From an uncultured Planctomycetota bacterium (lineage in GTDB: Bacteria > Planctomycetota > Phycisphaerae > SM23-33): a stretch of 64,000 bases of DNA. The stretch spans positions 1 to 64,000 of the forward strand of contig CAITIS010000087.1 in the NCBI GenBank assembly GCA_903892515.1. The letters run 5' to 3'. A program made the position numbers and the translations under genes. Positions 1-9,340 of this stretch are shown one piece after another. Position 1 is the first letter of the stretch; every line of letters starts with the position of its first letter. Under the pieces are notes generated by a model. It was not told where the DNA came from and ran no database searches. It saw only the letters and a program-made list of their open reading frames with translations.

Positions 1-270
1 ATTGCTGGTGAGGCCTCACCGTTCCGTTGGCCTCAGGCTACCCGCGCGCAAGACCTGGCGCAAGCATGTTATTCGGTATATATGACAGATTCGACGGCAG
101 GGAAACGCTCAGCAGAAAAATTAAGATGCAATTGCCCTGGGCGGAAATGCCGCCAGAATCGCGCGGGCGAGACGCCGGCCACACGAAAGCGGCCCTGCTC
201 AAGGCGCCTGGTGTGTCAACTTCCGGCGCCGCGGCCAGGATATCGGCGCGAGCCAGAGTATAATGCCGCC
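1..270. other. Left-edge intergenic region
   Basis: No supported gene in these first 270 bases. A reading frame in phase with dinB runs back to 82, but its translation has no resemblance to a polymerase N-terminus. Positions 7-20 are a perfect palindrome (ggtgaggcctcacc). Positions 162-183 match 20 of 22 bases of one arm of the inverted repeat at 43970-44038, so this looks like a partial copy of a dispersed repeat. Confidence 0.5.
259..264 (+). promoter_or_regulatory. Candidate -10 box of a leaderless dinB promoter
   Basis: A perfect TATAAT lies six bases before the dinB ATG at 271. Transcription from it would begin at about the A of the ATG, giving a leaderless message, and no Shine-Dalgarno sequence is visible. 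No convincing -35 hexamer sits 17 bases upstream, so this is a suggestion only. Confidence 0.35.
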
Positions 271-1422
271 ATGCCAGCCGCCCGGTCGATCCTGCATCTG
301 GACATGGACGCCTTCTTCGCCGCCGTCGAGCAGCGGGACAACCCGGCGCTGCGCGGCAAGCCGGTGCTCATTGGCCATGACGGTCCCAGGGGCGTCGTGG
401 CCACGGCCAGCTACGAGGCCCGGCCCTTTGGCTGCCACTCCGCCCAGCCCATGGCCGTGGCCAAGCGACTCTGCCCGCAGGCGATCATCGTGCCCGTCAA
501 CGGCGAGCGATACGGCGAGGTTTCCGAGCAGATGTTCGCGATCCTGGAGGAGTTTTCCCCGCTGATCGAACCGGTGAGCATCGACGAAGCCTTTCTCGAC
601 CTCTCCGGCACCGAGAGGCTGCTGGGCAGCGATGAAGCTGTGGCCCGGCGGCTGAAGGATCGCATCAAGTCGGAACTGAACCTGACGGCATCGGCCGGGC
701 TGGCTGGCTGCAAGTTTCTGGCCAAGCTCGCGTCGGACATGAACAAGCCCGACGGCCTGACGATCATCCGGGCCGAAGATGTCGAGCGCGTGCTGCCGCC
801 GCTGCCGGTGAGCAAGCTGTGGGGCATCGGCAAGGTGACGGCCGAGCGGTTGGGGAAGTACGGCATTCGGACCGTGGGCGATCTATTCAAACAGCCCGTG
901 GAATGGCTCAAAAAGCACTTGGGAAATGACGCTGAGTGGTACCTGGACCTGGCCCGTGGCGTGGACGACCGGCCCGTGACGCCCGACCGCGAGGCCAAGA
1001 GCATAGGCCATGAGGAGACCTTCGAGGTGAACGTGGCCGACGCCGACGAGATTCGCCGCGTGCTGCTGGACCAGGCCGAGCAGGTCGGCCATCGGCTCCG
1101 CCGGCATGGGCTCAAGGCCAGGGCCATCGCGGTGAAGATTCGCTACGGCGACTTTCAGACCATCACGCGGTCGCTGACCTTTGCCGCCGCGACCGACGCC
1201 ACGGCCGAGTTGTGGCAGGCGGCCCGCGGGCTGTTCGACAAATGGTCCTTCCAACCGGTGCGGTTGATCGGCTTTACGGCAGAGCGGCTGAGCACCGGCC
1301 AGGAGCAGATGCTGCTCTTCGCCGACCCGGCCAGGCAGCGCCATGAGAAGCTCGATGCCGCCACGGACTTGATCAACGCCAAGTACGGCAACCGAACCAT
1401 TCGTCGCGGCGGGGCGGGTTGA
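271..1422 (+). CDS. dinB: DNA polymerase IV (Y-family translesion polymerase)
   Basis: Error-prone polymerase that extends past damaged template bases. The protein is 383 residues, usual for DinB. It opens with the catalytic motif LDMDAFFAAVEQ, followed by YEARPFGCHSAQPM and the second acidic motif EPVSIDEAFLDLSG; these carry the metal-binding carboxylates. A helix-hairpin-helix segment (GIGKVTAERLGKYGIRTVGDL) precedes the little-finger domain. Near the C-terminus QMLLF (residues 346-350) fits the pentapeptide used to bind the sliding clamp. The start at 271 is chosen because homology begins there. It stands alone; the next gene is on the opposite strand. Regulation by an SOS box is not evident. 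Confidence 0.95.
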   Translation: MPAARSILHLDMDAFFAAVEQRDNPALRGKPVLIGHDGPRGVVATASYEARPFGCHSAQPMAVAKRLCPQAIIVPVNGERYGEVSEQMFAILEEFSPLIEPVSIDEAFLDLSGTERLLGSDEAVARRLKDRIKSELNLTASAGLAGCKFLAKLASDMNKPDGLTIIRAEDVERVLPPLPVSKLWGIGKVTAERLGKYGIRTVGDLFKQPVEWLKKHLGNDAEWYLDLARGVDDRPVTPDREAKSIGHEETFEVNVADADEIRRVLLDQAEQVGHRLRRHGLKARAIAVKIRYGDFQTITRSLTFAAATDATAELWQAARGLFDKWSFQPVRLIGFTAERLSTGQEQMLLFADPARQRHEKLDAATDLINAKYGNRTIRRGGAG

Positions 1423-1472
1423 GGGGCACGTGGCGAGTCAGGAGCGGTCTACGTTTGCGTGTTCACGCGCTT

Positions 1473-1523
1473 GGTGGCACAGGCTTTCAGCCTGTGCCGC
1501 ACAGCCTGAAGGGCTGTGCCACC
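1473..1523. repeat. Double-hairpin intergenic inverted repeat
   Basis: The outer arms ggtggcacag and ctgtgccacc are perfectly complementary. Each half also folds on itself: ggcacaggc pairs with gcctgtgcc, and gcacagcc with gggctgtgc. It lies downstream of dinB. An element of similar design is at 10568-10655. It resembles a dispersed REP-like element rather than a terminator because no T-run follows. Confidence 0.6.
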
Positions 1524-1570
1524 TGTAACCGGCAAGCTTAATCTGCACTAGCCAGCAGGATTGAAAGAGA

Positions 1571-1602
1571 AAGGCACGGTCGCTCGCTGGCGGCCGTGCC
1601 TT
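1571..1602 (-). terminator. Hairpin terminator of the 1652-5032 gene
   Basis: The arms aaggcacgg (1571-1579) and ccgtgcctt (1594-1602) form a nine-base-pair stem. Read on the minus strand the stem is followed by a pyrimidine-rich tract (ttctctttc), suiting termination of the minus-strand gene that ends at 1652. Confidence 0.55.
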
Positions 1603-1651
1603 GGTCAAGTCTTCATTGTCAGGAGATAATCCCGCTTGCTCGCGGGAAGTA

Positions 1652-4600
1652 CTACCTGGCGGCTTGCAGCTTCACGATGCCTTCGGCCACTGCCTTGCGG
1701 AAGGCCTCCATCTGTGCGGGATTCATCGGATTGTCCGCCTTGCCTTCGCCGCTGGCGGCATCAACGCCGGAGACTTTGCCGAACGAGAGCTTGGCGAAGG
1801 TCTGCTCGATGGTCGCCTCCAGCGCCTTGGCCTGCTCTGAGCCCTTGCCGTCGGCCTTGGCCTTGGCGATCAACTCCCAGGCCGTCTGCAAATAGCGATG
1901 ATCGTCACAGCCAGCCCGGAGGCGTTCCCACGTTACCGTTGGCCGCATGCCGTGCGACGAGGCGATGACGACGCCGTACGACGCCTCGATGTACCCGGCC
2001 ATGTCGTAGTGGCTCAGCGAGCCGTCGCTGGCGTAGATCCACTGGGTGAAGCCCTTCACGTCCCATTTCTTGTTGGCGTAGAACATGTACGTGCCGAAGG
2101 TGAAGCGATTCAGCCCGGTGTTGTACAGCCACAGCCGGCTGCCCGAGGCCTTGACCATTTCGGCGACCTTGGGCGAGTGCAGGCCGGCGCCCCAGGTGTC
2201 CAAGCTCTTGAGCATCTTTTCCAGGGCGGGAATCGTGGCGGGGTTTTCGTCGGGATACATGGAGTCCACCGGCACGAAGTGGATGCCAGGGGCGTTGTCC
2301 TTGAATATCTGCCCGAACTTGGCGAATTGCTCGGGCGTGCCGCCATGCACGAGGTACTCGTCGTTGATGCAGAAGCTCATCGGCAGGTAGCCCTTCTCCT
2401 GGGCGTGCTGCTTGAAGGCGTCGAAATACAGCTTCACCATTTCCGCGTACGTCTTGAGTCCGAAGTTCTCGGCCCCGCCCTGCTTGCCGTTCTCAATGGC
2501 GTCAGGTCGCATGTCAAAGCCCAGCCCGCCGGCATATACCATGATTTCCCGGTTGAAGCCGGCCGCCTTGGCCATCTCCATCCACTTGTCCATGTTGGTG
2601 AAGTCGATGACGGCCTTGCCGTCCTTGATCTCTTTGAGCGGCATGCCGATGGCGGGGTCGGCGCTGTTCATGCCATGGGCGTGGCTGTCTTCCAGAACGT
2701 TCTTCCATTCCTTCCAGTACGCGTCCCTGTTCGTGGCCAGGTCCAGGTAGTAGTAGGGCGGGTACACGCCGAACATGCCCAGGGGCATCTCGGGGTCGCA
2801 AAGCTTGATCGGCCAGACGGTCAGGGCCATGTCGATGGCGTCGGCCTGGCCGCCGATGGTCAGCTTCACCTGGCCCTCGTACTCGCCGGCCTTGGCGGCA
2901 TCGGGCACGTGAACGATCAGCCAGATCGACCGCGTCACGCCGGCCTTGGTGGCCACGCCCTCGGCGGGCAACTTGTCGAGATACCGCGGCTCGGACGTGT
3001 ACGTGGCGCCGTGATTGACGGACTTGTACCGCGAGACCTGCACATCGACGGCCGAGGCGGGAATCTTTGCCCCGCCCGGACCGGTGAGATCGCTCACGAC
3101 GATCTTGGCCGTGCCGGCGTCCTTGAAGGGATACAGTCCGATGCAGCCGTCTTCGTATTCGCCCGGCGCGGCGAACAGCTCAATTCGCGTCGCGGCGATT
3201 TCCTGAGCCGTCGGAACGGAGTTGGGATTGATGTTGCGGTCAGGCGAGTGAATGAAGCGGACAAAACCCTTGGCCTGGTCGGCGTCGCTGGGCTTGAGCG
3301 GCTCGGGGGCCGGGGCAGCCTTTTCCACGTGCGTAGCGGCGTACTGCTCCTTCCGCGCATCCTCCAGGTTGACCAGCCACTTCTGGGCCGGCGTCTCCTG
3401 GCTCTTGGGCCAGACCACCAGTCCGCAGACCATGGCGCCGAACGGCTCGTCATGGCTGTCGAAGCTGACCTTGATCTGGCCGTCGGTGACGCTGGCGTCC
3501 ACGAGAATCGGCTTGTAGACGCTGTCGATGTATCGCTCCCAGAGGTCATCGCCCGGCAGGTCCTCGGCGTCCTCCCACTGGAACTCGTACTTCCGGTAGC
3601 TTTCGGCGTCGAACTGCATGTCCTCGACCGTCTTGCCCTGCACAGCCACGGTGCGGTGCTTGAAGGTGCGGGTCCAGATCAGGCCTCCGGGCGGGGACAT
3701 CATCACCCACACGCGGTACTCGCCATTGGGCACGTCGACCGCGAAGGTGGCCTGGGTTGGCGTGCAGGCGTCGCGACACAGGCTGTCGCAGGCGATGTGG
3801 CGGTTCATGACTTCGCGGACATCGAAGTCGCGCATGAACGTGCCGCCCGCCAGCCAGCCGTAGCCCTTGGCTTTGTCATACACGTTGGCGCTGGAAGTGG
3901 GCGTAAAGCCCGGCATCACCGCCGAAGTCGCCGGCCCGAAGTCGAACTTCTTGATCCCATCGACCTGGACTTCCTCGACGCCCTTGACCAGCCGGATGTT
4001 GTCGATGAACAGCGTGGCGTTGGCCAGGCCGATGTTGAACATCTCGACGTGGCTGGCCGAGAAGGGCTTGTTGGCCCCGTTGCTCATGCCGCCCACGGGC
4101 AGCTTGATGGTGCTCTTGCCTGGGCGCACGACCTGGCTCCAGTTGCAGCGCTGGTTCCACGTCTCGCTGGGGGCGGCCTTGATCCAGCCACCTACTTCCT
4201 GCGGCTTATCGGAGGGGTTGAATACGTCAATCGCCAGCGTGTCGTAGCCGCTCCAGTCCTGGATGGGCGAGGTGAACTGGACGTTGCCCGAAGGGGACTG
4301 GCTTTGCAGGCTCAGGGCCTTTTGGCCGTCGGTGGCGTGTTCGGCGACGACCGTCGCCTGGCTCTTGCCCTTGAATTCCTCGGGCCAATCTTCCAGCACG
4401 TACGTGGCGGCGTCGTTGCCTTCAAAGGAGAACATCACCTTGGCCGAAAACGGGGCCGTGCCTTTGACCAGCCGGGCGTTGTCGAGGTAGACCGTGGCGG
4501 GCTTGTCGGCGTCTGCCGATTCGAAGGTGATGGCGAAGTTCGTGAGCTTGTCCAAGTTCAGGGGCTTGTGTCCCTGCTCGCGGATGATCGAGCCGATAGG

Positions 4601-5032
4601 GATCTCGATCTGGCGCTTGCCGGCGGGCAGCACAAAATCAAAGTTGTACCGGTCGGGCCAGTTGCTGCCCTGGTCGTCGCGGATCAACCCGCTAGCCTTG
4701 ACCGAGCCGCCTTCGACGAACACGTCCATCATGAATCGGTCGTACTCGCCCCAATGGCCGCCGGCGTTCTGGCCGTTGTTGAACATCCAGAACAGCGGCA
4801 CGCTCTTGCCCTTGAGCACGGCCTTGCCCGCATGGGTGCCCTGCGTGGCGTGCTCGGCGACAGATTCCAGGGCGTTCATTCCTTCGCAGGTCATGGCGCT
4901 ACCGGGCTCGAAGTCGAACAGCAAAGTCTCCTTGCTGCTTGCGGGGGCGGAAGTTGCCCCGGCTTGTCCCAGCGCCAGCGCGGCCAGCATGCACAGCGAA
5001 ATTGCAGCTACGAGCATTCGGGGTGAGGACAT
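1652..5032 (-). CDS. Secreted multidomain protein with a DUF4091/GH123-like catalytic region
   Basis: The protein has 1126 residues and a signal peptide (SSPRMLVAAISLCMLAALAL, then GQA). Two similar carbohydrate-binding-like beta domains follow (about residues 30-165 and 180-320); both contain a phrase of the type 'VYLDNARLVKG' or 'LFIDNIRLVKG'. A malectin-like stretch comes next, then a beta-sandwich, then a TIM-barrel-like C-terminal half starting near MPLGMFGVYPPYYYL, resembling DUF4091/GH123 glycosidase-like proteins. The ATG at 5032 is preceded by a GGAG, and the signal peptide begins there; an in-frame extension upstream is not signal-like. Probably acts outside the cytoplasm on polysaccharide. 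Substrate cannot be told, and the catalytic acids were not identified. Confidence 0.65.
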   Translation of the reverse strand: MSSPRMLVAAISLCMLAALALGQAGATSAPASSKETLLFDFEPGSAMTCEGMNALESVAEHATQGTHAGKAVLKGKSVPLFWMFNNGQNAGGHWGEYDRFMMDVFVEGGSVKASGLIRDDQGSNWPDRYNFDFVLPAGKRQIEIPIGSIIREQGHKPLNLDKLTNFAITFESADADKPATVYLDNARLVKGTAPFSAKVMFSFEGNDAATYVLEDWPEEFKGKSQATVVAEHATDGQKALSLQSQSPSGNVQFTSPIQDWSGYDTLAIDVFNPSDKPQEVGGWIKAAPSETWNQRCNWSQVVRPGKSTIKLPVGGMSNGANKPFSASHVEMFNIGLANATLFIDNIRLVKGVEEVQVDGIKKFDFGPATSAVMPGFTPTSSANVYDKAKGYGWLAGGTFMRDFDVREVMNRHIACDSLCRDACTPTQATFAVDVPNGEYRVWVMMSPPGGLIWTRTFKHRTVAVQGKTVEDMQFDAESYRKYEFQWEDAEDLPGDDLWERYIDSVYKPILVDASVTDGQIKVSFDSHDEPFGAMVCGLVVWPKSQETPAQKWLVNLEDARKEQYAATHVEKAAPAPEPLKPSDADQAKGFVRFIHSPDRNINPNSVPTAQEIAATRIELFAAPGEYEDGCIGLYPFKDAGTAKIVVSDLTGPGGAKIPASAVDVQVSRYKSVNHGATYTSEPRYLDKLPAEGVATKAGVTRSIWLIVHVPDAAKAGEYEGQVKLTIGGQADAIDMALTVWPIKLCDPEMPLGMFGVYPPYYYLDLATNRDAYWKEWKNVLEDSHAHGMNSADPAIGMPLKEIKDGKAVIDFTNMDKWMEMAKAAGFNREIMVYAGGLGFDMRPDAIENGKQGGAENFGLKTYAEMVKLYFDAFKQHAQEKGYLPMSFCINDEYLVHGGTPEQFAKFGQIFKDNAPGIHFVPVDSMYPDENPATIPALEKMLKSLDTWGAGLHSPKVAEMVKASGSRLWLYNTGLNRFTFGTYMFYANKKWDVKGFTQWIYASDGSLSHYDMAGYIEASYGVVIASSHGMRPTVTWERLRAGCDDHRYLQTAWELIAKAKADGKGSEQAKALEATIEQTFAKLSFGKVSGVDAASGEGKADNPMNPAQMEAFRKAVAEGIVKLQAAR

Positions 5033-5202
5033 GTGGCTCTCCAACAGAAGGTGTTCGCGGCAGCCTGCGGATCGCAATCCATGGGCCTTCACCGCATGGC
5101 CTATTACTAACACAACAGCGGCCGGAAGAATAGTGGCATGAAACTCGTTAATCGGGACGTCGATGTTGCACAACCGCCTCCGTTGCATTACAGGTACATC
5201 CC

Positions 5203-5964
5203 GTGGAGCAGCTTCCGGTACACAACTCGGCCGAGGTCGTCGCCGCCAAGAAGGCGACCGTCTACGAGGCCCTGCTGCGCCTGTCGCCACGACTGGGCAG
5301 TGGCAACTTCGCCGCCATTGGGGATGGCGATCTGGCCCTGCTGTTTGGCCTGTATGATCGCGAATTCTTCGACGGCTGGCTGGCTTCAGCGGTGGCCAAG
5401 CAGGCGGAAAAGCCGCTGGCGCTGCGGGTGTCTGCGACGATGACGCGCTCGGGCGGCAAGACCACGCGCTTCCGCCGGCGCGGGCGCGACGGCCAATTTC
5501 GCGACCGCTACGAGATCGCCATCGCGGGCAGGTTGTTGTTACTGACCTTCGGCGACGTAGACCGGCCGGTCGTGGTCTGCGGGCTGACGTGCCGCGACCG
5601 CCTGGACGCCCTGCAGCGCATCATGGAACACGAGATCATTCACCTGGCTGAACTTCTCGTCTGGGGGAGCACGAGTTGCTCGACCCGGCGATTCAAGAAC
5701 ATCGCTGGCCGAATCTTTGGCCATGCCGACACGAAGCACGACCTGGTGACGCCGCACGAGCGGGCGTCGGTGCAGCACGGCGTGAGCGTGGGCAGCCAGG
5801 TCGAGTTTGATTTCAACGGCAGGCAAATGGTCGGACGCGTGAACCGCATCAGCCAACGGGCGACGGTGCTCGTACCCGCCGAGGCCGGGCGACGCTACAC
5901 CGACGGCGGCACGTACGACAAGTACTACATTCCCGTGCCGATGCTCCGGCCTGTTTGCACGTAG
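5203..5964 (+). CDS. SprT-like zinc metallopeptidase domain protein
   Basis: The protein has 253 residues. FGLYDREFFDGWL (about residues 48-60) resembles the SprT-family entry motif, and HEIIH (143-147) is an HExxH zinc-binding site, with a likely third ligand further on (GHAD). About 70 residues after the peptidase domain form a small basic beta-rich region (VGSQVEFDFNGRQMVGRVNR). SprT-like proteins include DNA-protein crosslink proteases, but many bacterial members are uncharacterised. The start is a GTG with a poor ribosome site, so the first 20 or so residues are uncertain. It is divergent from the secreted protein at 1652-5032. Confidence 0.7.
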   Translation: MEQLPVHNSAEVVAAKKATVYEALLRLSPRLGSGNFAAIGDGDLALLFGLYDREFFDGWLASAVAKQAEKPLALRVSATMTRSGGKTTRFRRRGRDGQFRDRYEIAIAGRLLLLTFGDVDRPVVVCGLTCRDRLDALQRIMEHEIIHLAELLVWGSTSCSTRRFKNIAGRIFGHADTKHDLVTPHERASVQHGVSVGSQVEFDFNGRQMVGRVNRISQRATVLVPAEAGRRYTDGGTYDKYYIPVPMLRPVCT

Positions 5965-6044
5965 TGGTGCCGCGGGCGGCAGGGATTCCACAGTGAACTG
6001 CTTGGGGTTTCAGCAGAGTATAGAGATATACGAAGGAGTGCAGG

Positions 6045-7313
6045 ATGTCGCGAATTCGCGTGATCATTCTGGGCGCAGGCGGCAGAGGGCTCAACGCCTA
6101 CGGTGAGTATCTGGCCAAGTTTGCGCCGGACTTTGAAGTGGTAGGGGCTGCCGATCCGCTGCCCGCTCGGCTGGAGTATGCCAAGCGGCTGTTCCCGGAC
6201 ATTCCGTCGAACCGACTCGTCAGCGACTGGCGGCAATTGCTCGATTGCGGCAAGATTGCCGACGCTGCCATCATCACAACGATGGAGCCGTTGCATGCGC
6301 CCATCGCCATCGCGGCGGCGGGCGTGGGCTATCACATCCTGCTGGAAAAGCCGATGGCGCCGACCGAGCAGGCCTGTCGCGACATCGTCACCGCCGTCAA
6401 GAAGGCCCGCGTGATCTTCGCCGTGTGCCACGTGCTGCGGTACACACCCTTCTATCGGGCGATTCATGAATTGCTGGCCGAGGGACGGATCGGGCAGATC
6501 GTGCACGTTCAGCACTTTGAGGATGTGGCGTACTGGCACCACACGCACTCGTTCGTTCGCGGGTACAACAACAATGGCGACAAGACCTCGTTCATGCTGC
6601 TGTCCAAATCCTGCCACGACATTGACATCCTGCGGTACCTGATAGGCCGGCGCTGCCAGCGCGTGCAGTCCTTCGGCAGCCTGATGCACTTCCGCCGCGA
6701 AAGCAAGCCGCGCGAGGCGGGCGAGGCCAAGCGCTGTCACGATTGTGCGTATGAGCCGCGCTGTCCGTATTCGACGCTCAAGATGTACGTCCGTGATCGC
6801 ATCGCCACGGGCAACGGCGGGTGGATGACCGGCGGGCTGACGAAGGACCAGACCGTCGCGGGCGTGACCGAGGCGCTGCGAACCAGTCCCATCGGCCGGT
6901 GCGTGTACGAGTGCGACAACAACGTTGTCGACCACCAGATCGTCAACCTGGAGTACGACGGCGGCGTGACGGCCGGCTTCACCATGAGCGGATTTACGGA
7001 AGGGGGACGCAGGACCATCGTGCAGGGCACCGAAGGGATCCTTCGCGCGGAACTGGACGGCGGTCGTGTGCGTTGGCTGGACTTCCTCACCGACACGTGG
7101 CACGAGGTGGAGGCGTCGAAACTCCGCGGGGTGATCGAGGAAGGCCACGGCGGCGGCGATTACGGCCTGATGGCGGAATGGACGCAGGCCCTGCGTACCG
7201 GCGATGGCTCGCATATCATCACCGGGCCGGACGAATCGCTGGAAACGCACATTACCACGTTCGCCGCGGAACGGTCGCGGCTGAACGGCACCGTGGAGAC
7301 GATCGCGTATTGA
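6045..7313 (+). CDS. Gfo/Idh/MocA-family oxidoreductase
   Basis: NAD(P)-dependent sugar or inositol dehydrogenase-like protein of 422 residues. The N-terminus IRVIILGAGGRGLNAYGEYL is a Rossmann GxGxxG-type fold, and the EKPMA motif (in HILLEKPMAPTEQAC) carries the family's conserved lysine. The C-terminal half has the usual alpha/beta domain. A cysteine-rich insert, CHDCAYEPRCPY (about residues 230-241), is notable and occurs in a subgroup of these enzymes; it could bind a metal. AAGGAG sits nine bases before the ATG. Such genes are abundant in planctomycetes, and the substrate cannot be predicted. It does not appear to be in an operon. Confidence 0.85.
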   Translation: MSRIRVIILGAGGRGLNAYGEYLAKFAPDFEVVGAADPLPARLEYAKRLFPDIPSNRLVSDWRQLLDCGKIADAAIITTMEPLHAPIAIAAAGVGYHILLEKPMAPTEQACRDIVTAVKKARVIFAVCHVLRYTPFYRAIHELLAEGRIGQIVHVQHFEDVAYWHHTHSFVRGYNNNGDKTSFMLLSKSCHDIDILRYLIGRRCQRVQSFGSLMHFRRESKPREAGEAKRCHDCAYEPRCPYSTLKMYVRDRIATGNGGWMTGGLTKDQTVAGVTEALRTSPIGRCVYECDNNVVDHQIVNLEYDGGVTAGFTMSGFTEGGRRTIVQGTEGILRAELDGGRVRWLDFLTDTWHEVEASKLRGVIEEGHGGGDYGLMAEWTQALRTGDGSHIITGPDESLETHITTFAAERSRLNGTVETIAY

Positions 7314-7370
7314 CGGCGGCCAAATGCCCACGACGCTGAGCACTGGCCGAGCCGCCATCTGCTTAGCGAG

Positions 7371-8612
7371 CTACGCGGGTGTGCCCAGCGGAAAGGCGGG
7401 CTGGTCGCACTCACTCTCGCCCGCCTCGGCCAGGCAGGAGAGTATCGCCTGCGAGGCGTTCGCCCGCTCCGTGGCCTCGTGCTCAGAGAGCCTGACTTTC
7501 ACCAGGATCTGGCGGTACACGGGCATCATGGGCATGCCAAAGTCCCAGCTGTGAGACTGCAACTCGAACAGCACTTCCTCCCAGCCATACCACAGGCCTT
7601 CGGTCTTGATGACCGACAGCTTCATCAGGTGCGGGTACAGGCTGGGGTCATACCAGCCCCACAACTGGCGCAGGACGTACGGCACGGTGATTCGCTTGTA
7701 GGCTTCGCGTTCCAGCCAGGCCCAGCGGAACGTCACCGGGGCGGGCCAGGCCCAGCGCCCGGCCAGATGGGCCACCGGCTTGTGCATATCGGTCACGGCG
7801 AACCGGCCGCCCTCAGTGAGCAGGTGCAGAAGATCGTGCGACAGCGAGACGGCCTTGGCCAGCGGAATCGCCCCCAGGCCGAACATGATGCTGGCCAGGT
7901 CGTGCGAGCCCTCCGACAGCAGCCCACGCCCCGATGGGCCAGCCTGGACGGGCGCCGCACCGTTCCCGGCTGGATCGCTCTGCACGATCTCGACCGTTCT
8001 GCGGCGTTCCTGACGCATGGCCTGTTTACGCAGTTCCGGCATATCCGCCCCGACGAACACGGCATGGCCGGCGTGTTCCACCTGTGGAATCGTCAGCTTG
8101 GCCGCCACATCCAGCATGCCCGCCGAGGCGTCCAGCAGGATCGTGTTGACCGCGACGTCGTGCAGGTGAAACACCTTGGCTTGGCTGGAATAGGACAGGC
8201 CGCTGCCGGCGAACAGTTCGAGATGCCGGGCGGGCCTTTTCTGCTGGGCGTTGACTTCGCGAATCTTCGACACCAGGGCTTGTCCCAGCCAGAGTCGCCA
8301 CACATCGTCCTGGCGGCAGGTCGTCCTGGCGTGCCTTTGCAGATAGCGTTTGGATTCCGAGTCGTACAGCGCCCGGACATCCTGGTGCGAGGTTGGCGGC
8401 TGGTTCGGGAACTCTGGCCGCTGCCGTCTCACCCAGACCTTGGCCAGCAGCAACATGACTTCCCCAAGCAGCTTCTTGGGCCAGCGATCGGGGAGGCTTT
8501 GCGGAAAGAGCGTATCGGCTGCAATTCTGGCGAGCACCGAGGCCGGGAGGGCACTGAAAATGTCTTGTTCGTAGATGGACTTTGAGCCAGGAGACTGCAA
8601 GGACACGGTCAT
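7371..8612 (-). CDS. Putative class I SAM-dependent methyltransferase
   Basis: The protein has 413 residues. HLELFAGSGLSY (central part) resembles the glycine-rich SAM-binding loop of class I methyltransferases, followed by LLDASAGMLDVAAKL, a plausible acidic strand-2 end plus helix. The N-terminal 110 residues are helical and unfamiliar. A later LLTEGGRFAVTDMHKP fits the post-motif III strand. The substrate is unknown. AAGGA lies seven bases before the ATG. It is convergent with the oxidoreductase ending at 7313. Confidence 0.6.
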   Translation of the reverse strand: MTVSLQSPGSKSIYEQDIFSALPASVLARIAADTLFPQSLPDRWPKKLLGEVMLLLAKVWVRRQRPEFPNQPPTSHQDVRALYDSESKRYLQRHARTTCRQDDVWRLWLGQALVSKIREVNAQQKRPARHLELFAGSGLSYSSQAKVFHLHDVAVNTILLDASAGMLDVAAKLTIPQVEHAGHAVFVGADMPELRKQAMRQERRRTVEIVQSDPAGNGAAPVQAGPSGRGLLSEGSHDLASIMFGLGAIPLAKAVSLSHDLLHLLTEGGRFAVTDMHKPVAHLAGRWAWPAPVTFRWAWLEREAYKRITVPYVLRQLWGWYDPSLYPHLMKLSVIKTEGLWYGWEEVLFELQSHSWDFGMPMMPVYRQILVKVRLSEHEATERANASQAILSCLAEAGESECDQPAFPLGTPA

Positions 8613-9340
8613 AGCCTATTCCTTCCACTAGGACCCAGAGGCAGGAGACGCAGGCGCTTCCTGGCCGCCCGGCTGGCGGACTTTCGAGCATTCGATCAAG
8701 CTGAGGGGAGTTGAATGGTGGGATCGCCGAAATACATTCGGACGCGGCGTTGCAGCATTCCCTCACCGCAGAAACTAAAGCTCAACGCGGGCTAGCACAC
8801 CGTTGTGTTCGCTCACGCTGGCTTCCGTACTGACGGTATTCCGGCCCGACGCCGTTCCATCTGCTGTCCGAGCCGGAGTGAAGTGATCTTAGACTCACCT
8901 CACATCGTGGATATTGTACTAACTGCGGTCGGCAATATGAAACGGTTTTCCATTTTGCCGCGATTCATGTGTGTGGCTGCGCTTTGTGGCCAGCCAGAAG
9001 CGACCTCGACGCCAATGGTTTGTGAATGCGACGCAGAGCCGCAGAGAAACAGAGACAGCCAATAGATGAAGAACCCCGGCAAGAGCGCCCACCCAACGCC
9101 CTGCCGGGGTCTGCAAGGCCCTGTCCTTCTCTGGAACTCTGGCCCTCTGCGTCGAGTGCTGTTTGCCTTTGAAGCCTGGGCCATGAAAAGCAGTCAAACA
9201 CCGATTCGTTGGAGCATATTCGCTTCAGCGGCCGACGGCAGCATGACTTACGTGTCTGGCCGAGGTGCAGGCCGTCTCACCTGATTACTTGCGCGCTACA
9301 ATTCGCGGACGAGCCGCGCACTTTCTAAAAGGAAACCGTG
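8613..9340. other. 728-base intergenic region
   Basis: No gene supported. The short frames here have no recognisable protein and no ribosome site. The most structured part is 9029-9154 (listed separately). The rest, including 8613-9028, shows nothing I can name. Confidence 0.5.
9029..9154. repeat. Nested inverted repeats, possible structured RNA or mobile remnant
   Basis: The outer arms cgacgcagag (9029-9038) and ctctgcgtcg (9145-9154) are perfect complements. Inside them ccccggca (9074-9081) pairs with tgccgggg (9102-9109). The nested design spans 126 bases with no coding signal. It could be a folded RNA or a small dispersed element. Confidence 0.4.

Noticed and set aside
1898-5026. A 1042-codon plus-strand frame opposite the large secreted protein.
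   Set aside because: An antisense by-product of high GC. The minus-strand protein has a signal peptide and recognisable domains.
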